Shown here piece by piece: positions 36,486-48,737 of a stretch of 64,000 bases of DNA. The position numbers were made by a program, and so were the translations under genes. Source of the stretch: Daphnia carinata (lineage: Eukaryota > Arthropoda > Branchiopoda > Diplostraca > Daphniidae); contig NC_081332.1 of the NCBI RefSeq assembly GCF_022539665.2, positions 4,435,884-4,499,883 on the forward strand, given 5' to 3'. The notes beneath the pieces were generated by a model. The model saw only the letters and a list, made by a program, of their open reading frames with translations. It was not told the DNA's origin and did no database searches. Positions within the stretch are counted from its first letter, which is position 1. Each line of letters starts with the position of its first letter.

Positions 36486-38016
36486 CATATTGTTAAAAAC
36501 AAAACAAAAGAGAGAGGGGCTTTGCTATTCCAGACGGATGTGAAATTCCGGAGTTTCTAAAGTTAGAAAAACAACGACGAAAAATGGACACGCCGACGCA
36601 TAGATCATACGGCCTGCCATCTTGAAAAGAACAATAACAAGTAGGGCGAGGCTTTTTTTAAAAAAAGACATGCGATTGTTTTTTTTAACTGACGTCATTT
36701 CGTTCGTGGAACAAGTGAACGTCAGTTTTGGGGCGACCTTGTTATTATTTTTCGCGTGTTTTTTTTTTTTTAGGGAGGGAATCGGGTCTGTTTAATTCAA
36801 AATCTGATTGCGCACACACGCAGCTCCCACACACGCAAAATGGATTGGAAAATAGGTTTCTTCTTCCTCTTTGATTCCTCGTTTTCATTTTTCTCGTGAA
36901 TTTGGTACCTGCAAACGATTCTAGTTTCAAAACAAATCCAAATAAAACTTGACTACAAAAAATAGAAAAAGGTGACGACAACACAAGTAATTTAAAGAAT
37001 GTAAAGAAGATAAATTGAAGTATTTACGCAGAAATGTTTAGATGGGACAATGCCAGATGCAAATAAGTAATCAAACGGGCAAAAGAATTTTATTTAAAAG
37101 CAAAAAAAAAAAATAAAAAACGAAAAAAAAAAAAAGTTAATGCTCGGGACAAATTTTTTTGTTTTCTAAAAAATGTTAACCAAAAAATTCCTTAAACGTC
37201 TTAAGTTTACATTTGTGCTCCCCCCCCCCCTCTTTAATACGATAAATGATTATCAGCTTTGAACTGAGTTTCCTCTATAGGAAAAAACGACAAAAGGAAA
37301 GATTTTGATTGATGCTAGAAACAAAAAATGTTTGGCTATTATCAAATCTGATAATGGCCGACCGTTAGTTATTTTGGTGTGTCTGCCATTGTTGATTTCT
37401 CTTGTATACACCTGCGCACCCGACATTCGTGGCAAACAGAACAACCCACCTATGTCTATCCCACCAAAATTGTTTCTCATACCCTCGTTTTTTTCGTCCT
37501 CTCTCATTTGTAATAGACATTTATATACTACATATATTCACGTTGTGCGTATTGTAAAGAATAATTGAAAAAACAATGAAAGTTAAACGGAGCAGCCAGT
37601 TTATGTGTACAGTGTCTGAAAAAAAGAAACGAAGAGACACCACTTGGATGTGTTATGTGTGCGTGTGTATCTCGATCGACAAACATTTGCATTTTCGATC
37701 GCATTTATTTTGCACGTCTACGAAAAAAAAAAATTGATAAATAATAACAATTGTACATGTCATGGCTGTCACAACAATATGTCTGTGTATTTCAAACTCG
37801 TGTTCTCTATATATATTATATATAGACTTCTGAAACGTGTGTATTGTATAAATATATATACGACGTCAATAAATAGAAAGATATTATCCTCAAAAAAAAA
37901 CAATAAACAAATAAGCCAGAATTTTAGGCGACGACGACTATGTAGAGTATTTTCGTTCTTTTCAAAAAAAAATTTTGTTTGGATTATTTATCTATTTTTT
38001 TTTTTCTTTTACTTTT
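36486..38016. other. Convergent 3' flank between the large gene and bursicon alpha
   Basis: A plus-strand AATAAA at 36941-36946 is a candidate polyadenylation signal for the large gene. An 11-base C run lies at about 37220-37230. The right half is very AT-rich. No gene was recognised. Confidence 0.5.
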
Positions 38017-39787
38017 TTAAAGTTTGAAAGGGAAGGATCCGTCGTCGAGGAAGCGGGCGATTTCTTGCGGCATGACGGCGCTTTCTTCGACGGCCGTGCA
38101 AGGCCTACACATGCAGTCGACTGGCGCCCGAGTCACGACCTGCAAAAGGTATTCAAAAAAAAAAAAAAGGAAATGATTTAATTTCCTCTTGTACAAATTT
38201 TTTTAAGGAAAAAAAAAATGGAATGACATAAAAGGATTGTGCTAAAAAACTTCATCCGCACTCTGACGGCGGAATTTTAAAATGCGGAAATTGTCATTTT
38301 CTTTTGTAGAACGTGGAAAGTACGAAACTCGTTCGGCATCGCTGAATTTTTTCGCAAGTGAACGGTGCTTATTTTTTTTAAATGTATTTTTTATTTTTTG
38401 TGAAGTATTTATACCCGGCGCAGTTTGGGTTCTCCAGGTGCGGCTTTCGGACACAGCAGGGAGACGGTGGCTTCACGCTCACCTGACTCTTGGCAACACA
38501 TGCACGAACGCTCCGTTTGCCACAGTTTCGATCCGGAAACCTACAAACCAAGAGGAAGAAACATAAAAAAAAACTAGCGAGAAGAACAAATAACGTGGTG
38601 CTATCATCACACAAGATTTTTAGAAAATAAAGATGACCAAGTAAAAAAACTTGGCACGCGAGACGGCCGCGCATGGAAGTTCGTGACGCATGGAAACGTT
38701 TCTTTTTTTTCTCTTCGTTAGACGAGACAATCAACTTAATGATACCATAAATGCACATCCACCCCCTTCTTTTTCTAATCTTGTTTCGGGTGTTTCACGT
38801 TCGCTCCTCCTCCTTTTTTCAAAAACGGTAAGGTTTTCCACCATCTTTCTATGAATAACATGGACTTATGTTGGTCTTCTTTATATATATTTCCTCAGGT
38901 CCATCGATCTTTTCTCAGCCGATGTAACACATATACCTCTGTGTTATGCAGACGCGGGATATTCTTGCCCCCAGTTTCGCTTGGATTGCTTTGATCAATC
39001 ACCGTTTGCTTGGATATGTCTGCTCCTCCTTCTACTTGACGGTGGGCATTTTCTCTTTTTTTTTTGCGGTGGATAAGGATTATTCTCGATGCTCATTGTG
39101 GCACAGTGTAAGTTTGGATGTTATCAAAACGTATACATCTTTATTTCTCCTCTTTTTTTCCCGTAATCACGAGAACGCGAATGCGCAGATGACGCCATCT
39201 CTGCACACAGACAATGTAACGGTAGGGAGGTTTGTCCTGTATTCATTGGACACGAACAACAGCAGCGTCGGCGGGCAAAAGTTGGATGATGTATGAGACG
39301 CCATACGCTACCGTGCACAAGGATTCGATCAATCAAAAAAAACCTACCACCAAAACGATGCCATCAACGGAAATGAGTTGCAATCTCTTCTTCTACGATG
39401 TTTTGATGATGTGAATCTTTTTTCATTTGCACACCGGGAAATATGAAAATGAGCTGTCATGTCGCTGGTTATTTCTCAATTGTTAGGCATCATTTTGTTT
39501 TCTTTTTTTTTTTTTTCTTTATTAACATCATTTGAATAAAGTTTTCTTTTTTTATTTACCTGGACGTAGCTGGTGCATTTGCCGGTGCAGGCAAACGACG
39601 GAATCGGTTTCGGCATGCAACCGGGATATTGTAGGACGTGAATGACGGGAGTCAAATGACATTCGTCAGCTCGAACGTCAGACACGAATATCAGGAGCGT
39701 GATGGCCAGCAGAAACGGTACAATGTTGTGTCTGCTGCTATGTTTGGTCGTCGATGTTGCCTGTTTGTTATATGTGAAAGACGACAT
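38017..39787 (-). CDS. burs: Bursicon subunit alpha
   Basis: Three minus-strand exons: 39560-39787, 38415-38540 and 38017-38139, joined in frame to 158 residues (family about 160-175). A signal peptide (VPFLLAITLLIFVSDVRA) precedes the mature start DECHLTPVIHVLQYPGCMPK. The rest is the cystine-knot domain: IPSFACTGKCTSYVQ, WQTERSCMCCQESGEREATV and DCMCRPCTAVEESAVMPQE. These match arthropod bursicon alpha almost residue for residue at the cysteines. Together with bursicon beta it forms a neurohormone heterodimer that acts on the receptor LGR2 (rickets) to trigger cuticle tanning and, in insects, wing expansion. The ATG at 39785-39787 is the first in frame; the frame upstream starts only with TTG. 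Partner gene lies head to head 480 bp away. Confidence 0.96.
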
Positions 39788-40267
39788 TTTTTTTTTGTTT
39801 TGACGTCGGTTGCAGTGTTTAGTGTCTACCCTCGTTCGACGATCTAGTGACTCCAAACGTCCAACAGCCGGCCTGTCAAATATAGGCGATGGTGGACACC
39901 CGTGTCATGTGCAGTAGCCGTTTCCAACGTAAATAATTATTATTTACGTTTGAAAATAAAAGCATTAACGATAAAGTTATACCCCCTACTACGGGCATTG
40001 GACATTAGGAGACTGGCTATTCCAGCCCCACTGGGTACGTGTGGTGATCCACTTTTATTTTTTTACTTTAATGATTCTCTACTCTTTCTGTGATTGACAG
40101 GTAAATGCAATTGCTACCCGCAGAGCCACAAAGTATCAAAGGGCGCTAATGAAGTGCCAGCCACACATCAAAACGACCGCGACCGTCCATTGCAGACGAC
40201 AGTATTGAACCGACAGCAATTGTACGAACAACAGCAGACTAAACTAAGTAATAATAGTAATAATATC
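39788..40267. promoter_or_regulatory. Shared divergent promoter region of the two bursicon genes
   Basis: 480 bases separate the two start codons. The region carries a perfect 11-bp inverted repeat at 39926-39950. A TATATTT on the minus strand at about 39878-39884 is a candidate TATA for bursicon alpha. Co-regulation of the two subunits from here is inference from the arrangement. Confidence 0.5.
39926..39950. repeat. Perfect inverted repeat, 11-bp arms, 3-base spacer
   Basis: Left arm AACGTAAATAA (39926-39936) and right arm TTATTTACGTT (39940-39950) are exact reverse complements. The element lies between the two divergent bursicon genes, about 140 bases from the alpha ATG and 320 from the beta ATG. 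ATTTACGT-like cores resemble bZIP or homeodomain target sites, which is speculative. Confidence 0.85.
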
Positions 40268-40832
40268 ATGTTCTGGTACGTCTTGATCATCCTTTTGGGT
40301 GCCGGTTCGACTCGGGAAGCGTTTGCCACCAAGTCGAATATGATGGTTGGAACATGCGAGACACTTCCGTCAACTATTCACATAACAAAAGGTAAATTTA
40401 TGCTGAGAAAGCTAGTTTTTTAAAAGGCATCGTGTAATCAGCTTTCAATTGTTCCAGAGGAGTACACCGATGCAGGGATTCTATCCAGGACTTGCGAAGG
40501 CGATGTAAGCGTCGCTAAATGCGAAGGATCTTGTTCATCACAAGTCCAGCCTTCCGTTGTTCACCCTTCTGGATTTTTAAAGGTAATCATATCCGCTGAG
40601 TAGTTATTACATCCAATTTCAAATAAGTTGATTCACTGTTTCGCATTCGATGGTTGTCATTCAGGAATGTATGTGTTGCCGTGAGTCGTTTCTGAGGGAG
40701 CGAGTCGTAACCCTAAGCCATTGCTACGATAGTAATGGCAACCGCTTAACCGGAAAGAATTCTTCGTTAGATGTCAAAATGCGTGAACCCGCCGACTGTA
40801 AATGTTTTCGATGCGGTGATTCAATGGAGTAA
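40268..40832 (+). CDS. pburs: Bursicon subunit beta (partner of bursicon)
   Basis: Three exons: 40268-40391, 40458-40582 and 40665-40832, joined in frame to 138 residues (usual length). A signal peptide ([20 protein letters not shown]) precedes the cystine-knot domain, with [73 protein letters not shown] and [13 protein letters not shown]. These match arthropod pburs closely. It pairs with the alpha subunit to make the tanning hormone; homodimers of each subunit have been linked to innate immune responses in insects. The ATG at 40268 gives the signal peptide directly; the longer open frame upstream is 5' UTR or intron. Confidence 0.96.
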
Positions 40833-40944
40833 ACATGAACATCGCATTCAAAGTTGTTTTCAGTACGGTTTTTCCTCAGTTTTATGGATGTCTGTAAACG
40901 TTTTATGTGTATTTAACAATCGATAATGATAACGCTATGCCCTG

Positions 40945-40950
40945 AATAAA
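40945..40950 (+). terminator. Polyadenylation signal AATAAA of bursicon beta
   Basis: AATAAA lies 113 bases beyond the pburs stop codon on the same strand, the best-placed hexamer before the DDX19 gene. Confidence 0.5.
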
Positions 40951-41262
40951 TACACACCTCTAAATGAACAAAAAATCAATACGTTTGGATTTTAAATTCT
41001 ATTTTCTGTTCGCTCTTGGGCGATATTAATTACGTTTTTTCTTTTCCGCTGATCTGGCAACGTTCTGGTTTTTATTTGAAGCAGACTCTCTTTTTGTGAG
41101 AGTCTCGCGTAATCGCCGCATCGTTTCTTCATCGTTTTGGCTCTTTGACGTTAAAAAGCAATATATCAGGGGTGTCTGAAATTTCAATCACCTCCCATTC
41201 ACGTAAATAACAGATAGTTGTTCAAATTAAATCAGTTAGGTTACTACGGTTCATTACCAGCA

Positions 41263-43492
41263 ATGGCAACATCTTCTTTGGATTGGGGAGCTGCGGCAAA
41301 CGAAGAGGAAAAAGAAATGACAGCAAAGGTTTGAATTTAAATTTCGATATTAGTACATTACTTAAACTGAAGTTGGCGAGGCGTATTACCTGTAATTGAG
41401 ATGATTAAGATATCCTGAGTACAACTAAAGTTGCACCCAAAACATAAGTCGTGGCAATTCTGAATATCTGTATTTTATTGTACGTAATTCATCCACCTGT
41501 TGGAATTCATTGAACGAAATGTTTAGTAAACCTAAGTATACCATTTGTGTCTTGGTAAAGAAGTTTCACTAATTTTAACTTTGCAATACAGTTAACAAAT
41601 GTTAATCTGAGAAATCAAGAAGAGCCACCTCCATGGATGGTCCCGTCAGAAGAACCTTCTGTAACAACACCTGAGGAAGGCTTAGCAGGAAGTGTTGAGG
41701 ACAGCGAAAAAATATCTGCTGCTGAAAAATCACTTCTACAAAAAGTCATTCGGAAAGGCCTTGTTGAAAACCATCATGACCTAGAAATTCAACGAAAAGA
41801 TCCAAATTCTCCACTGTATTCTGTCAAAACATTTGAAGCCTTAAACCTGTAAGTTTTAAACATTTTGCTTTTGCCCATTCATGCTTGAACATTTATGACT
41901 TTCCAGCCGACCTGAGCTTTTAAAAGGCGTCCACGCTATGGGATTTGACGCGCCATCCAAAATACAAGAAACAGCACTTCCCACTTTACTGTCGGACCCG
42001 TAGGAATCTAAAATTTTTCGTTACTCGTGTTATTGTAATCGGCAATTTTTTTTTTTCACTCGATAGACCACAGAACATGATAGCCCAGTCACAGTCTGGA
42101 ACAGGAAAAACCGCCGCTTTCGTTTTGGCCATGTTAAGCCGCACGGATGTTTCGAAAAACTATCCTCACGTAGTCTGCTTGTCTCCTACTTTCGAATTGG
42201 CCATTCAAACAGGAGAGGTAGCCAAGAAAATGGCAAAGTTTTGCCCACACATAAAGATTCGCTACGCTGTCAGAGGCGAAGAACGTAATTAATGAAGTCT
42301 TTTTTTTTAATGCTATTTACTATATTATGGAACATACAATGCCTGTTAACTAAAGCCTTCCTCTCCCTTAGTTCCAAGAGGTACGCAGATAAATGATCAT
42401 ATACTCATCGGCACCCCTGGCAAGCTGTTGGATTGGGGCACAAAATTGCGTTGTTTTGATCTGACGAAAGTTGAGGTCTTTGTCCTCGACGAAGCTGATG
42501 TTATGATCGCCACTCAAGGGCACCAAGATCAAAGCATTCGAATTCACAAGTCAGAATTTTTCTATTGATCTACTAACTTGGTATTCCTATATTTATACGA
42601 AAGTTTATCTGAATTCAGGTTGCTACCTAAAACGTGCCAGATGATGTTGTTCTCAGCCACCTACGACGAAGACGTCATGAAGTTCGCTGAGATGATTATC
42701 CGAAATCCAGTCGTGCTCAAGTAAAGTTTCGCGGCAATCTTGACAGTTCATTTTTCTCCTCTCGCCATCCTTAATCATTGTCGTTTGATCTTATTGATTT
42801 CAGGCTACATCGCGAACAGCAATCGCTAGACAACATCAAGCAACACTACGTCGTCTGTAAGAGCAAAGAAGACAAATACCGCTCCATTTCAAATATTTAC
42901 GGCGTGCTTACCATCGGGCAAGCCATGATCTTTTGTCACGTAAGGCGAATTATATCTTAATCTGGATTAGAATTCTGTTATGAATCATCTTTATCGTCCT
43001 TTAACAGACAAGGAAAACGGCGTCCTGGCTAGCTGAGACTATGAGTCGAGAAGGACATGCCGTAGCGCTTTTGAGCGGCGAATTGGAAATTGAGCAGAGA
43101 ATCAACATCATAAATCGATTCCGTGAGGGCAAAGAAAAGGTCCTCATCACCACGAACGTCATGGCCCGCGGCATAGACGTTGAGCAGGTTACAATGGTGG
43201 TCAACTTTGACCTTCCTGTAGATCAGAGTGGAAGAGCAGATTGCGAAACCTATCTCCATCGTATTGGTCGAACGGGACGTTTCGGCAAATCCGGTGTAGC
43301 CATCAACTTGGTCGACGGTCCTCGTTCGATGCAGGTTCTACAATACATTGAAAACCATTTCAGTAAGTTCCATTGAGTATGCTATCGATTTGCTTCTAAC
43401 TTCCATTTATTTTTTGTTTAATAGAGCGACCCATTTTAAAATTGGATGCCGAAGACGTTGACGAAATAGAGAAGCTCAATAAAGATGATTAA
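41263..43492 (+). CDS. DDX19: DEAD-box ATP-dependent RNA helicase DDX19/Dbp5
   Basis: Nine exons join in frame: 41263-41328, 41592-41848, 41907-41999, 42067-42284, 42372-42549, 42619-42720, 42804-42939, 43008-43362 and 43425-43492, giving 490 residues (human DDX19 about 479). All DEAD-box motifs are visible: Q motif region GFDAPSKIQE, motif I AQSQSGTGKT, Ia SPTFELAIQ, GTPGKLLDW, motif II LDEADVM, motif III SAT, IFCHTRKTASW, motif V ARGIDVEQV and motif VI HRIGRTGRFG. DDX19-specific words include TQGHQDQSIRI and VNFDLPVD. The family works at the cytoplasmic face of the nuclear pore with Gle1 and inositol hexakisphosphate, stripping export factors from mRNA, and also aids translation termination. 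Start is the first ATG of exon 1. Confidence 0.96.
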
Positions 43493-43920
43493 ACTGTTTG
43501 TGGTTGCAGAGTGGAAGAGGATGGATTGCCATTGTTTTTATGTTTTACCAGTGAAGGCTGGTTTGGCGGATGTTTCAAAGTGGAGAAGTGTTATGCATCC
43601 TTAGGTTGTGTACTGGTAATGCTCTTCACTACCGTCTTCTAAATACACTTTCAAATTTACACACCCGAACGAAGGCTCAAGATTAACCACCTAGGGTAAC
43701 TTTAACAGAGGCGCTCAACAAAATGTACTACGCGTCGTGATTCCATGGAGCTCAGGTATACTCACCAATTATGTCAGATCTACAATCACGTATATTTTTG
43801 AAAATGTAGGACTGAGGATGGAATAGGCATTCAAGTCTACTGCTATGTATACGTTACATCTGCTTTACAAGGCATCATTTAGGAGCAAAAGGTAATAAGC
43901 TTCAATCACATTTTTACGCG
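43493..43920. other. Convergent 3' ends of DDX19 and VPS41
   Basis: 428 bases of shared 3' flank. No coding signal was seen apart from the two 3' UTRs. Confidence 0.5.
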
Positions 43921-46900
43921 TCAGGGTTTTCGCAATTTTTCAGGAATTCCAGCGTTAGGCTTCAGCTTCATCGCATAGCAAATAGGGCATGTATCCTGTG
44001 TTGGTATGAAAAACACAATGCTTATTACATTCGAAAAAATTTAGTGGACAAGCATAAAGACAAACCACTGTGTTGAGGCAATCGGTATGAAATGCGTGAC
44101 GGCAGAAGAAGACAACCATTCCGGCCGTCGGTTTTCTGGAATCTACAATTTCAAAATTTAAACTAGTTACGCCTTTCCAAGGTTTGTAAGAAAACTTATT
44201 GAATTGAAAGTTGGATGTGACTTACCGGAAACTATAACTTTCTGATGGCAGGCTCCGCAAATCTGATCATCTGCGAAAGAAATAGCATTCATTACTAATT
44301 GGATACAGCTCATTTTTGGCACGTTTCGTTACACACTACCTCGAATCGCCAAGCCTCGTTGGTGAATTCTGACTAGCCTTTCATGTAGACTGAAACAGTC
44401 GCTCACAAGAATTTTTTGACTCTCTTCTTGCAACGAAATCTGTTCCAGTGAACAAAGCACGTCTACTTTATTGCGGTACTTGAATTGCTATAATTTTTCA
44501 GCCTTACTAACCTGCAAATTATAGTCATGCAAAATTTTTACAAGTGAATCACGTAGACCGGGCACCTGGTAGAGAGAAACGATAATCGAAATCCGATATG
44601 TAGGAGAAACTTATTTTGATTGTACCTCTACTCCATATTCTATACGTTGGATCAATAGACGTGGATCGACATGTGTGCCAATGTTACGCAGTAAAACATT
44701 GACAAACTCTGGGAACCGATAACAGCGGAGAATTAATCGCCACATTCAAATAAGGTATGAGATTTATCAGTACCTGGTTTAGCTAGAGAATATCCAATTA
44801 GTTGCTCCCATAACTCTGGATCGTCATAAGTTTTACAAAATTCGATGGCCTGATTGATGTCCTTCAATTGACCCATAATTAGACGAAGAGCGTCTCTAGT
44901 ATTGCCCATACGAGCTAAAATTACAATGATTTGTAATGGGGAAAAGAAATCTTTTGTCACATTCTGTGCTTACCCAACAGGAAAATCATTTCCGGTATGT
45001 ATCCTCTTTGTTGGCAAATATCTAATGCATCTTGTATAGGGTAGTAGTCGCTGCTGCGCAGAAAGGAAAGCAGTTTTTCTTGGGCGTATTCAGCATACAA
45101 TGTGACTAATAATCCATGGAATTTTCGGCTGCCCTCTTTTGGTTCTTTCATATATAAGGCATCCAGATACTACGGCAAGTGAAATTTAAAAAAGAAATTC
45201 AAGTTATGAACTTAGAGCTTTCTAACCTTAAATAGTAATGGCGTTTTGGTTTGCAGACGTGAAACGACTAGATCAGGTGGAATGTGTTCGCTGTGTTCGA
45301 GAAATAAGGCGCACGCTTGATTGGCATCAAGCTCCATTAACGCGAGTATTTTGTCGTGAACCGTCGGGAAGAGCTGGTGTTGAGCAATTAGTCGAAAAAC
45401 ATCGGCATGCTGGAGTCTTATCGTATTAAAAAATCAATTTTAAACGTTTTCCAATGGCTCGAATTTATGCAGGTAAACTTACTTGAGATACATGGCCAGG
45501 GCTCGGTCGTATTTCTTTTCGTGCGAATACAAAATAGCCAAAGCTTCTAGGAGTGTGGAGTCATCAGGATCATGCCGAAGAATGTGTTCGAGAACGGCGT
45601 TCATTACAGCAGCAATGTTGTAAAGCGTAGGACTCCATTCTCGCACGAGCCGAAGAAAACCCTGAAAATTAAATAATGTCATTTTCTCACGTAATGTCAA
45701 CTAAGTATAATTTTCTTTCTTTACCCCAGAGTCTGTTTTAAGAAACTCAAAGAGCACCATCTCGTAAATATGTGGATCCAAACGGCACTCTCCCCGTGGA
45801 AGATACGGGGTCACTGCTCGTAACTGGTGTAATCGAGCAAATTTGAAGACCTCTTCTTCCCAAAGATTCTTCTCTTTACCTATGTAAAGCAAATCGAATT
45901 GTTAAATTGGGGTAGAATAGATGATTATAATCAACCAACTAACCAAGAATTTTCACACAGAGCTTGGCGGCCGCCTGGAACTCCCCATTCGATAGAAGGA
46001 AATCGAGGTAAGTCCTACCGACCTGGAGGGCCGAATAGCACTTCAGTTCACGGGCTTGCGGTCCCGTAACGGCCTCCAAAGCTTCTTCATACTTTCTGCA
46101 ATGCAACAGGTATATTATTATCAAGCGCTAAGATGTTAGGATATTTTTTTGCTACTGGTGTTCCATTAGCCATTGGACATGATCATCAGGATTGCGGGGC
46201 TTGGCCAAAACCACATCCTTTGGGCTAACAATGAAAAACTGACCCTCTTCTGCCAAACATTCTGTAAGTTAAAAAAAACATCATTATAATATTAAATCTA
46301 AAGCTAGGTAAAATCTATTCCACACACCCAAGTGATATTCGTTGCAGGCGTACTCCTGAAAGCCACGAATAGATAGAACATCTGCCGAAATCTCATTGTA
46401 GCTCTCCTGGTGCGGTTCGATCAGCTTCATTTGGGGTCTTTGACCCTTACCCAATAGTTCTTCGTCTTTAGGTACCACTAGTAGAGCTAAATGATTGCCC
46501 AACCATCCAGCTCCAGCCACGAACGAATCAATATTGAACATGGATACTGTGAAAGAATGCAAGAGGTGTTAACGAAAATGCAAATGAAATAACAACGATT
46601 AGAGTGTGTGTGTTATACCAATTTCAACATAATATGACGGAAGATTTAGCCGCTCAGCGTCGGCATCTGGGCGCCGTCGAATGACGCAGACCTTGACATC
46701 ATCGGCCCAAGCCACTACAAGTGTTAAATCATCTTTCCAATACAAAATACAGCGGTAGTTGTCCGCATTGATTCTGTAGAATTAAATTGCTTTAATAAGT
46801 AGTTAAAAATTAAGGAAATTAATACATACCCCGAGCTTATATCTTTTTTGACAACGCTGATTACGCGACGTATTGACATGTCGAAGACTCTGACTCCCGT

Positions 46901-47638
46901 CGTGCTCGCCCAAGCTAGAAATCTACTTTTCCATTTAATATTAGTGATTAAACCTTCTCCTTCAAATAAGGTACTCGACTTTAGGCGAGACAGAAACACT
47001 TTTTCATGTAGGATTAGCCTATCGTCGCCAGTTACGAATCTTCTACCAGAGCCCGACTTGTAGTATAATGGGTCAAGTGCAATAGCTTTAACAGGCCGAT
47101 CAAGCATCAAAGTATGGCAGTTTTCTGTTGAATAGAGTCCAGATACCATGACCTAGTCAATTTAAAATAACTATTAAAAAATCTTAGTTGCAACTGCCAC
47201 AAATTATGCTATTATCACCTTTCCATCGTTTGAACAGCTACCAATATAGTCTCCCCCACTATCTATATCTACCATTTTTATTGCCATCCCATGGGTAGGG
47301 AACTCCTGTTGCTGTGATGAATGTCCAAGGTGATCAAGTAAATGCAAAGCTCCCCAGTTTGTCCCTAGACACATAAACTATGTAACAATGAAAAAAAAAA
47401 AAAAACTTTACACATGGGTTAGATGCTAGCTTAACTATTCTCAAACCTTTGGATGTACTGCAATACAGCTGGCTGCATCTTTCTTTAATATGTTGGCAAT
47501 GTCATTGGACAGCCGCTCATACTTTAACTTTGGTTCAACTTCTTCTTCTTCTTCATCTTCATCAGCCACAAAGCTGTGTGACATCTCAGCAGCTTGCTCC
47601 ACAAAATCAAGGTCACACTTGGTTATGGTTTCTTCCAT
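43921..47638 (-). CDS. VPS41: VPS41, HOPS tethering-complex subunit
   Basis: Minus-strand gene of many short exons. ATG at 47636-47638 starts [15 protein letters not shown], followed by an acidic stretch and [20 protein letters not shown], nearly identical to the start of vertebrate VPS41. An N-terminal beta-propeller follows ([43 protein letters not shown]). An alpha-solenoid with clathrin heavy-chain repeat comes next ([52 protein letters not shown]). The C-terminal RING-H2 has [20 protein letters not shown] and DTCPICYAM. The stop is at 43921-43923. VPS41 binds Rab7/Ypt7-type membranes and drives late endosome, AP-3 vesicle and lysosome fusion; in flies it is the eye-colour gene light. Confidence 0.95.
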
Positions 47639-48737
47639 CACAACCTACAATCAAAACATTCTTAAAGACAGACTGTATAGTGCTGTAAAACCATAGTGAC
47701 GGTCACCGTCGTATTGGAAAAAAAATATATTTAAAGTGAGTTGCTTACGTTTAGTAAAAACCTTTAATGAAAAATGGTACAACTAGCAATTGCTTAATAG
47801 CTTATTTCTTCAACATTTTATTCCATAGTGCATCATAAAGGGGTGTCAATTGCAGACGACTATAGTGTTTGTTTTGTTTCCATATTCGTGTTTGTTTGTT
47901 TGTTTGTTTTTTAAAATCCTGATTTGTAGAGTTATTTCCAACTTTAATTTGTAGTTTTTTAAAGAGAAAAACAGATTTTTATGCTATATTTTTTTTGTTT
48001 AGGAAGGAAATTATTCGTAACTAATTTTTTTATTCAAGAAAATTGTAATGCGAACAACAAGCTAAGATCATACTTGGCAACACCGGATGATTCAGAGTGG
48101 TTTAGTTTCTGTGAAAATTCAAGAAGGACGAGATGTTTCCCTCTCTTCAAGAAATATGGTAATTAACAATTATTAGTCAGTTTCTGAATGCCAGTACCCA
48201 TTTACTGAAGATGCAGAACTAAAAACGTGTGCAGCGTTACATTTTGACTAGCTTCCTCAGCTAAGGTTCCGTTTGCTATTTGACGTAGTCATTGTAATTT
48301 CGAAATTTTTGCCAGACAAAGCCTATAGATACATTTTAAGTTGATTATTTTTTCTTATTACTTGATATTTTCAAGGTTTGTCAATATGCGAGAGGCGTTT
48401 ATTCCACCAGTAGGTCAGTAGCCCAACACACAGCAAAAAACTTGGTAAGTGCATTTGTTTATATATTACCCACAACCATGCATGAATTCTAGTCATTAAA
48501 GAAACAGTCCAAAAACCATTATAAATTTCAACTGGATAGCTAGTTATGTCTTCAGTCAGGCATGTTTTCAACCCACTACACTTGTTAGATTATTGATGAA
48601 GAAGTCATAATAGCTTCCACTAAACCCAATAAGTTTTTTTTTCGAATGATTTCATGTTCTAGATGCAATGAAAACCCAATGTGCAATTCTTTTTATTCCT
48701 GTCTTGATATATCTGCAACCATCTTTGATGAAGATGG
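47639..48737. other. Intergenic region, VPS41 to peroxidase 1
   Basis: AT-rich. Short frames (for example 48371-48571 minus) have hydrophobic content but no family match and no supporting signals. Nothing was recognised with confidence. Confidence 0.5.

Noticed and set aside
41084-41104. 7-bp hairpin (GACTCTC loop GAGAGTC) 3' of pburs
   Set aside because: Short stems of this size are common by chance; it is not near a likely RNA gene or cleavage site.
48371-48571. Minus-strand hydrophobic 66-codon frame between VPS41 and peroxidase 1
   Set aside because: It lies beyond the spliced end of peroxidase 1 and has no signal peptide pattern, partner exon or family match.
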